In this document: in pieces, positions 1 to 6,396 of the stretch
Layout: each line of letters opens with the position of its first letter
Numbering within the stretch: the first letter of the stretch is position 1
From: Firmicutes bacterium UBA6806
GTDB taxonomy: Bacteria; Bacillota; Clostridia; Peptostreptococcales; Acidaminobacteraceae
Length of the DNA stretch: 23,921 nt
Assembly: GCA_002452745.1 (NCBI GenBank)
Contig: DKFC01000073.1
Span: 1-23,921, forward strand
Direction: 5' to 3'
Notes under the pieces: model-generated
The model's input: the letters and a program-made list of their open reading frames with translations, nothing else
What the model was told of the DNA's origin: nothing
Databases searched by the model: none
Made by a program: the position numbers and the translations under genes

Positions 1-25
1 TTGTTGACTTTTATTAGCTGGTCTT

Positions 26-59
26 TTTTCAATTTTTTAATTCTCTATTAAATTGAAAA
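26..59. repeat. AT-only inverted repeat downstream of rlmH
   Basis: Arms TTTTCAATTT (26-35) and AAATTGAAAA (50-59) are perfectly complementary with a 14-nt spacer. It lies about 55 bases past the rlmH stop and, read on the minus strand, is followed by AAGACC rather than a U-tract. It may be a weak 3' end for the rlmH transcript, but it has little GC and no U-run, so I do not call it a terminator. Nothing else is evident in 1-112. Confidence 0.3.
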
Positions 60-112
60 TGTTAATTCAATCGTTTCAAATTTAGTAACTATCTCAGCAA
101 GAAAACACCCCT

Positions 113-592
113 TCACTTATGATACGGTTCCCCCCTCATAATCCGAAACCCCCGATAAACCTGCTCCAGCAGCACCACCTTCATCATCTGATGCGGAAAA
201 GTCATCTTTGAAAATGAGAGTGCAAAGTTTGAGCGCCTCATTACACTCTCAGCAAGTCCCAGACTGCCACCGATGATGAACACCACATCTGAATTTCCCT
301 CAAGCCCCAGAGCGGCCATCTTTTCAGAAAGCCCCTCAGAAGTCAGTTGAGCCCCTTTTATCTCAAGTGTAATCACATATTGGCTCTCCTTAATCTTTGA
401 CAGAATCCGCTCACCTTCCCGTTCCTTGATCTGCTCCATTTCCTTTTCGGAAAGCGTCTCTGGCGCCTTTTCATCTGGCACTTCAATCAAATTCAAGCTA
501 CAGTACTTTCCAAGTCTTTTAGCGTATTCATCTATTGCACCTGTAAAATACTTTTCCTTGATTTTGCCAACACTGATTACCGTTATCTTCAT
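113..592 (-). CDS. rlmH: RlmH, 23S rRNA pseudouridine-1915 N3-methyltransferase
   Basis: This 159-aa protein matches the SPOUT-class methyltransferase RlmH (YbeA/YydA family) over its whole length. RlmH uses SAM to methylate pseudouridine 1915 in helix 69 of 23S rRNA on assembled 70S ribosomes. Visible family motifs are the N-terminal MKITVISVGKIKEKY, the knot loop FIIGGSLGL (about 105-113), the MTFPHQ segment around H134, and the diagnostic C-terminus RGEPYHK at 153-159. The ATG follows GGAGG by a good spacing. The gene starts 14 bases after the stop of the upstream small gene (607-957), so the two are probably co-transcribed. In Bacillus and Staphylococcus rlmH sits at the end of the yyc/wal locus; here it is about 15 kb further on. 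The identification is secure. Confidence 0.97.
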   Translation of the reverse strand: MKITVISVGKIKEKYFTGAIDEYAKRLGKYCSLNLIEVPDEKAPETLSEKEMEQIKEREGERILSKIKESQYVITLEIKGAQLTSEGLSEKMAALGLEGNSDVVFIIGGSLGLAESVMRRSNFALSFSKMTFPHQMMKVVLLEQVYRGFRIMRGEPYHK

Positions 593-606
593 ATTGCCTC
601 CAAATT

Positions 607-957
607 TTATTCCAAATCACAACCGATGTACTTATCTCCTGGAACCAGCAAACATCGCGACATCTCCTTATCAAATCTCTCAAAAAACACCTTTGTAACC
701 TCACCGTGCATCACTGGATCAACGGTTTCAAAGTACATTACATACTTGACAGACTTCACCACCTTTGTAAGTACCTTTGGAGGGGTACCTGCCCTTATGG
801 TCTCCATACTCTCCAGTCTGTGGGTGCGCTTTGTAAAACTATGATACAGCACATCTTCATTCTCCTCAAAGAACTTGCTTATTGCCTTTACAATTGCCTC
901 AAACGCCTCCGTCTTATCTGGTTTTACCTGATACACGCAAACTTCATTTAACTGCAT
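607..957 (-). CDS. Small protein, possible dimeric alpha/beta-barrel (ABM-like) fold
   Basis: This 116-aa protein has no signal peptide or membrane segment. The pattern is strand (NEVCVYQVKP), helix (KTEAFEAIVKAISKFFEEN), strand (VLYHSFTKRTHR), later strands (KYVMYFETVD) and a helix (KVFFERFDKEM). This resembles the ferredoxin-like antibiotic-biosynthesis-monooxygenase/DabB fold, whose members are small dimers with varied roles. That assignment is by pattern only, and no catalytic residue can be named. The start is well supported by AGGAGG six bases upstream of the ATG. It overlaps no gene and leads directly into rlmH with a 14-base gap, so it is probably the first gene of a two-gene transcript. 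No clear promoter was found upstream, where the sRNA gene on the other strand begins at about 1048. Confidence 0.8.
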   Translation of the reverse strand: MQLNEVCVYQVKPDKTEAFEAIVKAISKFFEENEDVLYHSFTKRTHRLESMETIRAGTPPKVLTKVVKSVKYVMYFETVDPVMHGEVTKVFFERFDKEMSRCLLVPGDKYIGCDLE

Positions 958-1013
958 ATCGTCCTCCTGAAATTTTTTAACGAATCGTTTTTAACCAATT
1001 TACATCCTATTAA

Positions 1014-1041
1014 TGTCTCCTTAACAAGTTTCCCTTACAAT
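1014..1041 (+). promoter_or_regulatory. Putative promoter of small RNA gene A
   Basis: The -10 hexamer TACAAT is at 1036-1041; the -35 region TGTCTC at 1014-1019 is poor. Support comes from comparison with the paralogous RNA at 2468. In both, the TTAAT-tract, a TTAACA (1021-1026), the -10 and the GTCGAAAG start element are at identical distances (TTAACA to GTCGAAAG is 27 bases in each). Confidence 0.5.
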
Positions 1042-1047
1042 AAAAGA

Positions 1048-1187
1048 GTCGAAAGAAGAGAAAAGCAAACGACATAACTTACTCTTTGGCTCGTCCCCCC
1101 CCCGGGCCAAACTCCCCCTTAACAAACAAAACCTCTTATTTATTTTGGAAAGATGCCCTCTCCCCCGAAGGCATCTTTCTTTGTCTT
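1048..1187 (+). ncRNA. Unrecognised small RNA A (C-loop hairpin, terminator)
   Basis: This is an about 140-nt non-coding transcript inferred from its promoter, terminator and a paralogue at 2468-2656. From 5' to 3': GTCGAAAG at the start, a GAC that could pair with the initial GTC, the box AACTTACTC (1077-1085), and a hairpin with stem TTGGCTCG (1086-1093) / CGGGCCAA (1103-1110). The loop is a U followed by eight Cs. Then come ACTCCCC, an A-rich linker and an intrinsic terminator whose own loop is also C-rich. The stem differs from the paralogue at two base pairs while staying paired (A-U to G-C, A-U to U-G), which argues for RNA structure. C-rich loops of this type in Firmicutes sRNAs (RsaE/RoxS, LhrC families) pair with Shine-Dalgarno sequences. 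I recognise no named family here. Confidence 0.65.
1148..1187 (+). terminator. Intrinsic terminator of small RNA A
   Basis: Ten-bp stem GAAAGATGCC (1148-1157) / GGCATCTTTC (1170-1179), loop CTCTCCCCCGAA, then TTTTGTCTTT. The U-rich tail is on the plus strand; the minus-strand reading is followed by CCAAAA instead. Confidence 0.8.
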
Positions 1188-1286
1188 TATCTATAATTTC
1201 AAATACATAAAAACGGCCTTCAGTTAAACCCAACCGCTCGCTGGCAGATTGAACTATATGAAAGCCCTTCAATATTTATTATTGGC

Positions 1287-1745
1287 TCACTCAAACTCCG
1301 GTTCAAAGTTCGAGTCCGCCTCCATTTGATGAAATTTCACCATCTTATAAATTCGATTGTCCTTTACATAGAGCCTAAATCCTGGCCCCTCAAATACCGT
1401 ATTAACTTTATTTCTAAAGATCGTCTCAATTTTCTGAGTCAACGCAACCAACTGATTTTGAACAATATAGACATCTGATGCCTTTGTAATTTTGCCATCG
1501 ACAACAGCACATTTGAAAAGTTCAATATTGACTGTCATCCAATCCTTTGGAACGACACTCTTCTTCAAACGATTACAAGTCTTGCAGCTGCACACGAGAT
1601 TATAATAGGCCTCAGCACCGCCTAAACTCTTTGGAAAATAATGATCCAAAGTCATCTTATTGAATCTAACAGGTTTGCCACAATGATAACAGATGCCCTT
1701 GTCCCTGTTAAACACGTACTCTTTGATGTTCTTTTTCTGAATCAC
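1287..1745 (-). CDS. HNH endonuclease family protein
   Basis: This is a 152-aa HNH nuclease-fold protein. The treble-clef zinc site is visible as C19-x2-C22 (CYHCGKP) and the cluster C52/C54/C57 (VCSCKTCN). The HNH core is LDHYFPKSLGG (D34, H35), N49 in YNLV and N58 in CNRLKKS. HNH proteins of this stand-alone type cut DNA or act in repair and restriction; nothing here fixes the substrate. The C-terminal half (70-152) has no motif I know. The start codon is GTG with GGAGG just upstream; no ATG start fits better. It follows the GNAT gene by 17 bases and is probably in the same transcript. No intron, inteins or flanking repeats suggest a homing element. Confidence 0.88.
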   Translation of the reverse strand: MIQKKNIKEYVFNRDKGICYHCGKPVRFNKMTLDHYFPKSLGGAEAYYNLVCSCKTCNRLKKSVVPKDWMTVNIELFKCAVVDGKITKASDVYIVQNQLVALTQKIETIFRNKVNTVFEGPGFRLYVKDNRIYKMVKFHQMEADSNFEPEFE

Positions 1746-1762
1746 GCGACCTCCTTAATCAG

Positions 1763-2209
1763 CTATAGCTTCATCAACATCTCCACATGTGGAATGTCAT
1801 CCTCTAGGTACTCCTCTGAAACCGCCTCAAATCCAAGTGATTTATAAAATTTAAGCAAATACGCCTGAGCAGAGATACGGATAGCCTCTTGATGATAAAC
1901 GGCCCTGATAAATTCAATTGCCTCAGTCATAATGAGTCTGCCAAGTCCTGTTGCCCTAGCCTCAGAGCCCACAACCACTCGACCAATAGAAACCTCATCA
2001 TAGCTGACACCCGCATCCAAAATTCTTAAATAGCCCTGTAATTTGCCATTTTCATCCCTGCACATCAAATGATATGACGCTTGATCTTTTCCATCTATGT
2101 CCTGATATAAACAAGTTTGCTCAATCACGAAAACCTCAAATCGCAGCGCCATACAATCATAGAGTTCCCGTACCGTTAAATCATCAAATTTCTTAATAAC
2201 GCACTTCAT
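1763..2209 (-). CDS. GNAT family acetyltransferase, ElaA-like
   Basis: This is a 148-aa Gcn5-related N-acetyltransferase with the ElaA pattern: LRFEVFVIEQTCLYQDIDGKD near the N-terminus, then the acetyl-CoA pyrophosphate-binding loop in VVGSEARATGLGRLIM (R-A-T-G-L-G). It ends in AYLLKFYKSLGFEAVSEEYLEDDIPHVEM, the usual last beta-alpha-beta element. The acceptor substrate is unknown. The open frame extends upstream to a TTG at 2230. The Shine-Dalgarno GGGGGA lies inside that extension, just before tandem ATG codons at 2212 and 2209, so I choose 2209 (2212 is possible). A sigma-A-like promoter lies about 55 bases upstream. Its Shine-Dalgarno sequence GGGGGAC is the exact complement of the loop edge GTCCCCC in both small RNAs of this region, an inferred possible control point. 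Confidence 0.9.
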   Translation of the reverse strand: MKCVIKKFDDLTVRELYDCMALRFEVFVIEQTCLYQDIDGKDQASYHLMCRDENGKLQGYLRILDAGVSYDEVSIGRVVVGSEARATGLGRLIMTEAIEFIRAVYHQEAIRISAQAYLLKFYKSLGFEAVSEEYLEDDIPHVEMLMKL

Positions 2210-2261
2210 CATAGTCCCCCAAATCTTCAACCGATCATTGATAATATTATGTTACTAATAT

Positions 2262-2289
2262 TTTATAATCTTCTCCCATCATTTGTAAA
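2262..2289 (-). promoter_or_regulatory. Promoter of the GNAT-HNH transcript
   Basis: On the minus strand TTTACA (2289-2284), 16-bp spacer, TATAAA (2267-2262). It is about 50 bases from the ATG and matches sigma-A consensus well. The rest of 2290-2433 holds no other structure I can see. Confidence 0.65.
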
Positions 2290-2433
2290 GAGAAACTGAC
2301 AAATAATCTTTTGGTTCATTTTCTATCCCACCGAAACCCAGTCATTTCAATATATATTCAAGTACTTATCTCAACGAAATCAATGTTTCAAATTTGTTCA
2401 CGTTTTATTATAAGGTCTTTAACAGTCTGTTAA

Positions 2434-2461
2434 TTGTCCCTTAACATGTATACAGTATTAT
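2434..2461 (+). promoter_or_regulatory. Promoter of small RNA B, with possible Spo0A box at the start site
   Basis: TTGTCC (2434-2439), 16-bp spacer, TATTAT (2456-2461), with transcription predicted near G2468. The arrangement is base-for-base co-linear with the promoter of small RNA A. The sequence TTGTCGAAA (2466-2474) contains TGTCGAA, the published Spo0A core box, right at the predicted start. The same position in RNA A reads AGTCGAA, so the conservation may instead reflect RNA structure. Confidence 0.6.
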
Positions 2462-2467
2462 TAAATT

Positions 2468-2656
2468 GTCGAAAGGGAAAACACCTAAGACAGTTAAAAA
2501 ACTTACTCCTTAATTTAAATAGATTGCAAAGCAATAAAACTCTTACTCATTGACACGTCCCCCCGTGTCAACTCCCCTAAAATTCCCTTGAATGCATCAG
2601 CATTCTCAAGGAAATCAGATATAGGAAAAGCGCTTATCCAAGCGCTTTTTCATTTT
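2468..2656 (+). ncRNA. Unrecognised small RNA B (paralogue of small RNA A)
   Basis: This is an about 190-nt non-coding RNA, paralogous to that at 1048-1187. It has the same GTCGAAAG start and downstream GAC, and the AACTTACTC box (2510-2518). A further small hairpin follows, ATTGC-AAA-GCAAT (2522-2534), absent from A, and then a second CTTACTC copy. The C-loop hairpin has stem TTGACACG (2550-2557) / CGTGTCAA (2564-2571) with loop UCCCCC, then ACTCCCC. A third hairpin is CCTTG/CAAGG around AATGC/GCATT (2586-2611), and the RNA ends in a strong terminator. No open frame with a ribosome site lies within it. The C-rich loop suggests an mRNA-pairing regulator acting on G-rich Shine-Dalgarno sequences; this is inference from other Firmicutes C-rich sRNAs. 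Confidence 0.7.
2626..2656 (+). terminator. Intrinsic terminator of small RNA B
   Basis: Perfect 10-bp stem AAAAGCGCTT (2626-2635) / AAGCGCTTTT (2640-2649) with loop ATCC and tail TCATTTT on the plus strand. On the minus strand the stem ends in UUUUCC, so it may also weakly stop transcripts coming from DUF134. Confidence 0.88.
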
Positions 2657-2742
2657 ATATGGGTATTCTGTACAGATATTTTCTAAAGAATCACTTATAA
2701 AAATGCAAGCCTTCAAAGCTAGGTCACTGAAATACACAGCCC

Positions 2743-3102
2743 TCACTGCCCATCCAATTGTCTTCTTCTACAACACCCCTTGTGCCTGCATGGTTTGAGC
2801 CCATCAGACTCATGACAGATTTTATAGTCGCCACCTTGAATAACCAGACGATACCCCTCAACAAGACATTTTGCCATCTTCTTTCTCGCATCGTCATATA
2901 TCTTTTGAAATGTGGATCTCGAAATCCCCATCTTTACAGCGCTTTCCTCTTGTGTCAATCCCTCGTGATCCATCAGACGAATACTCTCGTATTCCTCCAC
3001 AGTCATCGTTAAAAATTTCATCTTATCGGTGAGCCCAAATGGGCCAAAATTATTGACTTCTGGCAATTGACATACCATTTTTCCCTTGCGTGGTCTAGCC
3101 AT
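2743..3102 (-). CDS. DUF134 family predicted DNA-binding protein
   Basis: This 119-aa protein belongs to the DUF134 family (UPF0251), predicted helix-turn-helix proteins with a sigma-70 region 4-like fold. The hallmark N-terminus MARPRKGKMVCQLPEV is present, followed by PFG and MTVEEYESIRLMDHEGLTQEESAVKMGISRSTFQ, where about residues 50-72 form the HTH. The C-terminus is rich in Cys and His (C94, H95, C103, H105, C108, C109), suggesting a metal site. The regulated genes are unknown. The start has only a modest Shine-Dalgarno (AGGATTTAAA-ATG), but the conserved MARPRK fixes it. A promoter lies at 3122-3150, so it is probably transcribed alone. It converges on small RNA B, whose terminator ends 87 bases from the stop codon. 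Confidence 0.92.
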   Translation of the reverse strand: MARPRKGKMVCQLPEVNNFGPFGLTDKMKFLTMTVEEYESIRLMDHEGLTQEESAVKMGISRSTFQKIYDDARKKMAKCLVEGYRLVIQGGDYKICHESDGLKPCRHKGCCRRRQLDGQ

Positions 3103-3121
3103 TTTAAATCCTAATCCTCTC

Positions 3122-3150
3122 TATTAAAATCACTTGTTATTTCATATCAA
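3122..3150 (-). promoter_or_regulatory. Promoter of the DUF134 gene
   Basis: On the minus strand TTGATA (3150-3145), 17-bp spacer, TTAATA (3127-3122), about 20 bases from the ATG. It is a reasonable sigma-A match. Confidence 0.55.
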
Positions 3151-3239
3151 AAATTTCTCACATCATCATTTGTAGTCTTGCCCTTGAAACCTATCCAAAG
3201 CACCAATGCGCTCAAATTTAAGATTTGCTCCTCAATCCT

Positions 3240-4028
3240 TTAATACGCTGGGTTTGACTTAAAGCTCTCTCTAATCCCTTCGAAGAGCACATCCGATTCC
3301 TCTAAATACCTCGAATGATCCTTTATCAAATCATTTAAGAGCTCAGAGTCACTCAGTTCAAATTGTCCTATGAACCTCAAATTCACACAGACATCGTGAA
3401 GTGCCTTTGCCGACAGCTGAAAAGCATCTAAAAGATCGTTTAACGGATTGAGTTCTTTCCTATCTGGCATCAGAATCTGGTGAATATACCTAATTTTTTT
3501 CGCCATCATTCGCCTGACGAGAATTGACTTTTCAACATTTTCAAGATCATATGCCGAACGTTCTATAAAGTCTTGGAACAATTCCGCCTGTCTTGAACAC
3601 TCCATTTCTCCTTCGTCTTCAAAGTCGGAAAACTTTCTCACACGGACATCAAAATCCGCCATTTTGACTTGCTTCATCTTTTCCGCCTGCTCCCTGAGTT
3701 CATCTTTCAACGGTCGCTTTAAGGCAGACAGCTTCTCAATTGTTTCAGGAAGCATCCTTTCACCATAGCCTTCTTCAAACACATCAATTTCCCGAATCAA
3801 AGACGTATAGCTAAAATGCCTTTTGGAAATAGCATCTAAATCCGAATAGTCCGTGTTCCTGATAAAGGGGGCATAGAAGTATAAAAGTGCCCTAAATCTT
3901 CTGATGCTCTCACGGTACTCGTGGATGCCCTTATGGCTGAAATCACTCTCTATCATCTTGTCTAAATAATTGTCTATTTCCTCTAAGTGGCGCTTCATAA
4001 TCTTTGGCACTTTGACCTCTGGTTTCAT
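3240..4028 (-). CDS. CHAD domain protein
   Basis: This is a 262-aa all-helical protein of the CHAD (conserved histidine alpha-helical) family. The first conserved motif is seen as HKGIHEYRESIRRFRALLYFY with H32, H36 and a run of arginines (R39, R43, R44, R46). The second half carries the repeat-like ILVRRMMAKKIRYIHQIL and ALHDVCVNLRFIGQF. Basic CHAD surfaces bind inorganic polyphosphate; whether this one does is inferred from the family. There is no CYTH domain fused to it and none next to it. The ATG is preceded by GGGAGG. The gene begins 23 bases after the SPL-like radical SAM gene, so they are probably an operon. No terminator is evident after its stop. Confidence 0.88.
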   Translation of the reverse strand: MKPEVKVPKIMKRHLEEIDNYLDKMIESDFSHKGIHEYRESIRRFRALLYFYAPFIRNTDYSDLDAISKRHFSYTSLIREIDVFEEGYGERMLPETIEKLSALKRPLKDELREQAEKMKQVKMADFDVRVRKFSDFEDEGEMECSRQAELFQDFIERSAYDLENVEKSILVRRMMAKKIRYIHQILMPDRKELNPLNDLLDAFQLSAKALHDVCVNLRFIGQFELSDSELLNDLIKDHSRYLEESDVLFEGIRESFKSNPAY

Positions 4029-4051
4029 AGAGCCTCCCTCTTTTCACTTAT

Positions 4052-4990
4052 TTATATATCGAATTTCAACTGCTCATAATCCATCGAGGGGTCTTTGGGC
4101 CTGTAGAAATCCATCTTCGTCTGTAAATTTAGCCGCTTGCAAGTGTCATAAAAAACCGTAAAGAGATGTTTATAATCAGGTGAATTAATCCCGTATTTTT
4201 GCCCAAAGGTCTGCCGATATTTATCACTGAGTCCGGGAAAGAGCTGATCTAACTTATCATAGTAATACTCCCTTGACCCTTCCCTAAGTGTCATGCCCAT
4301 GTAGCCAACTACATATTGAGCACCGCATGCAGCAGCCTCTTCCAGTATGCTTACAATATTTTCTTCGTTGTCGTTTAAAAACGGTAAGACGGGCATCAGC
4401 GTAACCCCGCAGTAAATCCCAGCCTCAGAAAGCCGCCGAATCGCCTCAAAACGTTTAGATGTAACTGGTGCAAATGGCTCTAATTTCTTGCAAAGCACAT
4501 CATCAAACGTAGTAATCGTCACCGATACAGCTGCATAAACCCCGCTGATCCTCTGAAGGAGATCAATATCCCTTATCACCAGATCACTCTTGGTTATAAT
4601 GTGAACTGGAAACCGATAATTTGCAATAATTTCGAGTGCCCTTCGCGTCATCTGGTATTGGCGTTCCAACGGCATATAGGGATCATTCATCGACCCAAAT
4701 CCAATTGTATCCTTCACGCGCTTAGAGGCCAAAGTCCTCTCCAAGACCTCCAGAGCATTTTCCTTGACATAAATCCTATCCAGACGGTCCATTCGGTAAC
4801 AAGCACTTCTCGAGTCACAGTAGATACACCCATGTTGACATCCTCGATACAAATTCATGCTATACCTGAGTCCAAACCATGTATCCGCATCCTTTTTCAA
4901 ATCAGACAAAATAGATTTTGTCTCAATTGGCACGGCCCTTTGAGCCTCCAGAGTCATAAAAAAACACACTGCCTTTCCAGCTGATTTCAC
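4052..4990 (-). CDS. SPL family radical SAM protein
   Basis: This is a protein of up to 312 aa with the radical SAM cluster C51-x3-C55-x2-C58 in MNLYRGCQHGCIYCDSRS, the signature of the spore photoproduct lyase-like (Rv2578c) family. It also has GFGSMNDPYMPLE and VHIITKSDLVIRDIDLL. Such proteins bind a [4Fe-4S] cluster and cleave SAM to start radical chemistry. This subgroup is not the true spore photoproduct lyase, and its substrate is not known. The frame opens at a GTG (4990) without a good Shine-Dalgarno, and the ATG of MTLEAQRAVP (4957) also lacks one. The family usually starts just before the PIETKSIL segment, so 4957 may be the real start. A promoter lies at 5023-5051. It is followed closely by the CHAD gene. 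Confidence 0.88.
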   Translation of the reverse strand: MKSAGKAVCFFMTLEAQRAVPIETKSILSDLKKDADTWFGLRYSMNLYRGCQHGCIYCDSRSACYRMDRLDRIYVKENALEVLERTLASKRVKDTIGFGSMNDPYMPLERQYQMTRRALEIIANYRFPVHIITKSDLVIRDIDLLQRISGVYAAVSVTITTFDDVLCKKLEPFAPVTSKRFEAIRRLSEAGIYCGVTLMPVLPFLNDNEENIVSILEEAAACGAQYVVGYMGMTLREGSREYYYDKLDQLFPGLSDKYRQTFGQKYGINSPDYKHLFTVFYDTCKRLNLQTKMDFYRPKDPSMDYEQLKFDI

Positions 4991-5022
4991 AGCATATACC
5001 GTTGAGTTAGTTGTTATTTGAT

Positions 5023-5051
5023 ATTATACCTCATTTGAACCGTTTTTTTCA
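5023..5051 (-). promoter_or_regulatory. Promoter of the SPL-CHAD transcript
   Basis: Minus-strand TGAAAA (5051-5046), 17-bp spacer, TATAAT (5028-5023). The predicted start is about 5016, 26 bases before the GTG and 59 before the ATG. The divergent AI-2E gene has only a weak candidate -10 (TAATAT, 5093-5098). Confidence 0.55.
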
Positions 5052-5163
5052 CAAATGCGATAATTTTTAACCCTTTTTTAAAATAAATAGTGTAATATAG
5101 AACTAACTATGACCTTGCAAAGCTCATAAGGCATCATAGTAGACTTACATAAAGGGGAATTAT

Positions 5164-6261
5164 ATGTTTAAAGACAAACGTCAGTTTATTGAATACGTCG
5201 CCATCCTATGTCTGGCCATCCTGATTACCGCATGGCTTGTTATGGATCGAGCAAGCCTCCTTGCGGCATTCAACAAATTTCTTGGAGTTCTATCACCGTT
5301 CTTCATCGGCTTTGGAATCGCCTATATACTCAATCAGCCCATTAGCAAACTGGAAAAGAGGCTGACCATCAACCGAAACTACATTATACTTGGCACTTAT
5401 CTGGCACTTTTGCTGATTTTAGCGATTTTCTCTGTCAACCTAGCGCCTAAAATATACGACAGTGCCTCTCGCCTCATCAACGACATTGGCAAATGGGGTG
5501 AACAAATTCCATCACTCTTATACAGCTATGACTTTGGGGCATACGATTCGCTAATATATGACAACCTGAGCAAGGCAGCAGAGTTTCTCTCGAAGTTCAG
5601 CAACCTCATGCTTACCAACATCGTAGAGGGAATTGTGGGATTTGCCATGGTCTTTTTCAACATCATACTGGGCATCATCATCTCCATCTACATGCTCATG
5701 GATAAAGCCTCACTTAAATCAAACATGACTCAGCTGATACACGCCTTTGTTCCAAAGGAAAAGACCGCTTCACTATTTGAATTTTTAAGTGATGCAAACA
5801 GCGTCTTTTCCCACTTTCTAACAGGTCTTATTGTGGAAGCAATTATCATCGGCATCCTAGCCTTTATTGGACTGAGTCTGCTCGGGGTCAAATACGCCCT
5901 TGTCCTTGGTTTTATCATTTGCCTGACAAATGTAATTCCCTATTTTGGGCCGTTTATCGGCGCTGTCCCAGCGATTTTGACCACCCTGATGTACGATCCT
6001 GTTAAAGCAGTTTGGGTTGCCATCTTTATCGTCGTCCTTCAACAGATTGACGGCTCTGTGGTTGGTCCTAAGGTCATGGGAAACTATATTGGTCTAAAGC
6101 CGATTTGGATTATCCTATCCATTTCAATCGGCGGCGGATTTGGCGGACTCCTCGGCATCTTACTTGCGATTCCACTTGGTGCCATCGCCAAAATTCTCAT
6201 CGTCAACACACTGGAGAAGAAACAGCAAAAAAACGAGGCAAAGACTTCCGCTACAACTTAA
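5164..6261 (+). CDS. AI-2E family (UPF0118) transporter
   Basis: This is a 365-aa polytopic membrane protein of the AI-2E transporter superfamily. It has several hydrophobic segments: about 12-30, 35-55, 70-92, 155-180 and several between 215 and 350. The family signature at the end of the core is LGVKYALVLGFIICLTNVIPYFGPFIGAVPAIL, then QQIDGSVVGPKVMGNYIGLKPIWIILSI and GGGFGGLLGILLAIPLGAIAKIL. Members include the AI-2 exporter TqsA and Na+/H+ antiporters, so the substrate cannot be set by sequence. The ATG follows AAGGGG at good spacing. The gene stands alone between a divergent promoter region and a bidirectional terminator at 6274-6306. Confidence 0.93.
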   Translation: MFKDKRQFIEYVAILCLAILITAWLVMDRASLLAAFNKFLGVLSPFFIGFGIAYILNQPISKLEKRLTINRNYIILGTYLALLLILAIFSVNLAPKIYDSASRLINDIGKWGEQIPSLLYSYDFGAYDSLIYDNLSKAAEFLSKFSNLMLTNIVEGIVGFAMVFFNIILGIIISIYMLMDKASLKSNMTQLIHAFVPKEKTASLFEFLSDANSVFSHFLTGLIVEAIIIGILAFIGLSLLGVKYALVLGFIICLTNVIPYFGPFIGAVPAILTTLMYDPVKAVWVAIFIVVLQQIDGSVVGPKVMGNYIGLKPIWIILSISIGGGFGGLLGILLAIPLGAIAKILIVNTLEKKQQKNEAKTSATT

Positions 6262-6273
6262 ATCAAAACTAAA

Positions 6274-6306
6274 AAATCCCGGTAGGTCTATAACCCGCCG
6301 GGATTT
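6274..6306. terminator. Bidirectional terminator (AI-2E gene / hemolysin III gene)
   Basis: Stem AAATCCCGG (6274-6282) / CCGGGATTT (6298-6306). Read on the minus strand it ends in TTTTTT, serving the hemolysin III gene; on the plus strand it ends in TTTCCTG, serving the AI-2E gene less strongly. Confidence 0.8.
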
Positions 6307-6396
6307 CCTGTATTCTAATCTAAACCCACGAACCTTCACCATCACACTTATAAATCATCATACTATGCGATGAAGCAAAATGATAAAGCCACTCGA

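Noticed and set aside
1010..1041. A WalR box near TGTAAG/TGTTAA on the minus strand
   Set aside because: The two half-sites are seven bases apart instead of five and do not match the consensus spacing.
1021..1272. An 83-codon minus-strand open frame
   Set aside because: It lies across small RNA A on the opposite strand, has no ribosome site, and its start of the frame has no family resemblance. The sequence is explained better by the RNA and its terminator.
1287..1745. A mobile or homing HNH element
   Set aside because: No flanking repeats, intron features or integrase; it sits tidily 17 bases after the GNAT gene and reads as a cellular gene.
2468..2656. 6S RNA, riboswitch or T-box
   Set aside because: There is no long rod with a central bubble, no T-box sequence, and no gene in the same direction downstream for a riboswitch to control.
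4601..4984. A 127-codon plus-strand open frame
   Set aside because: It is antisense to the SPL-like radical SAM gene, whose CxxxCxxC motif is clear.
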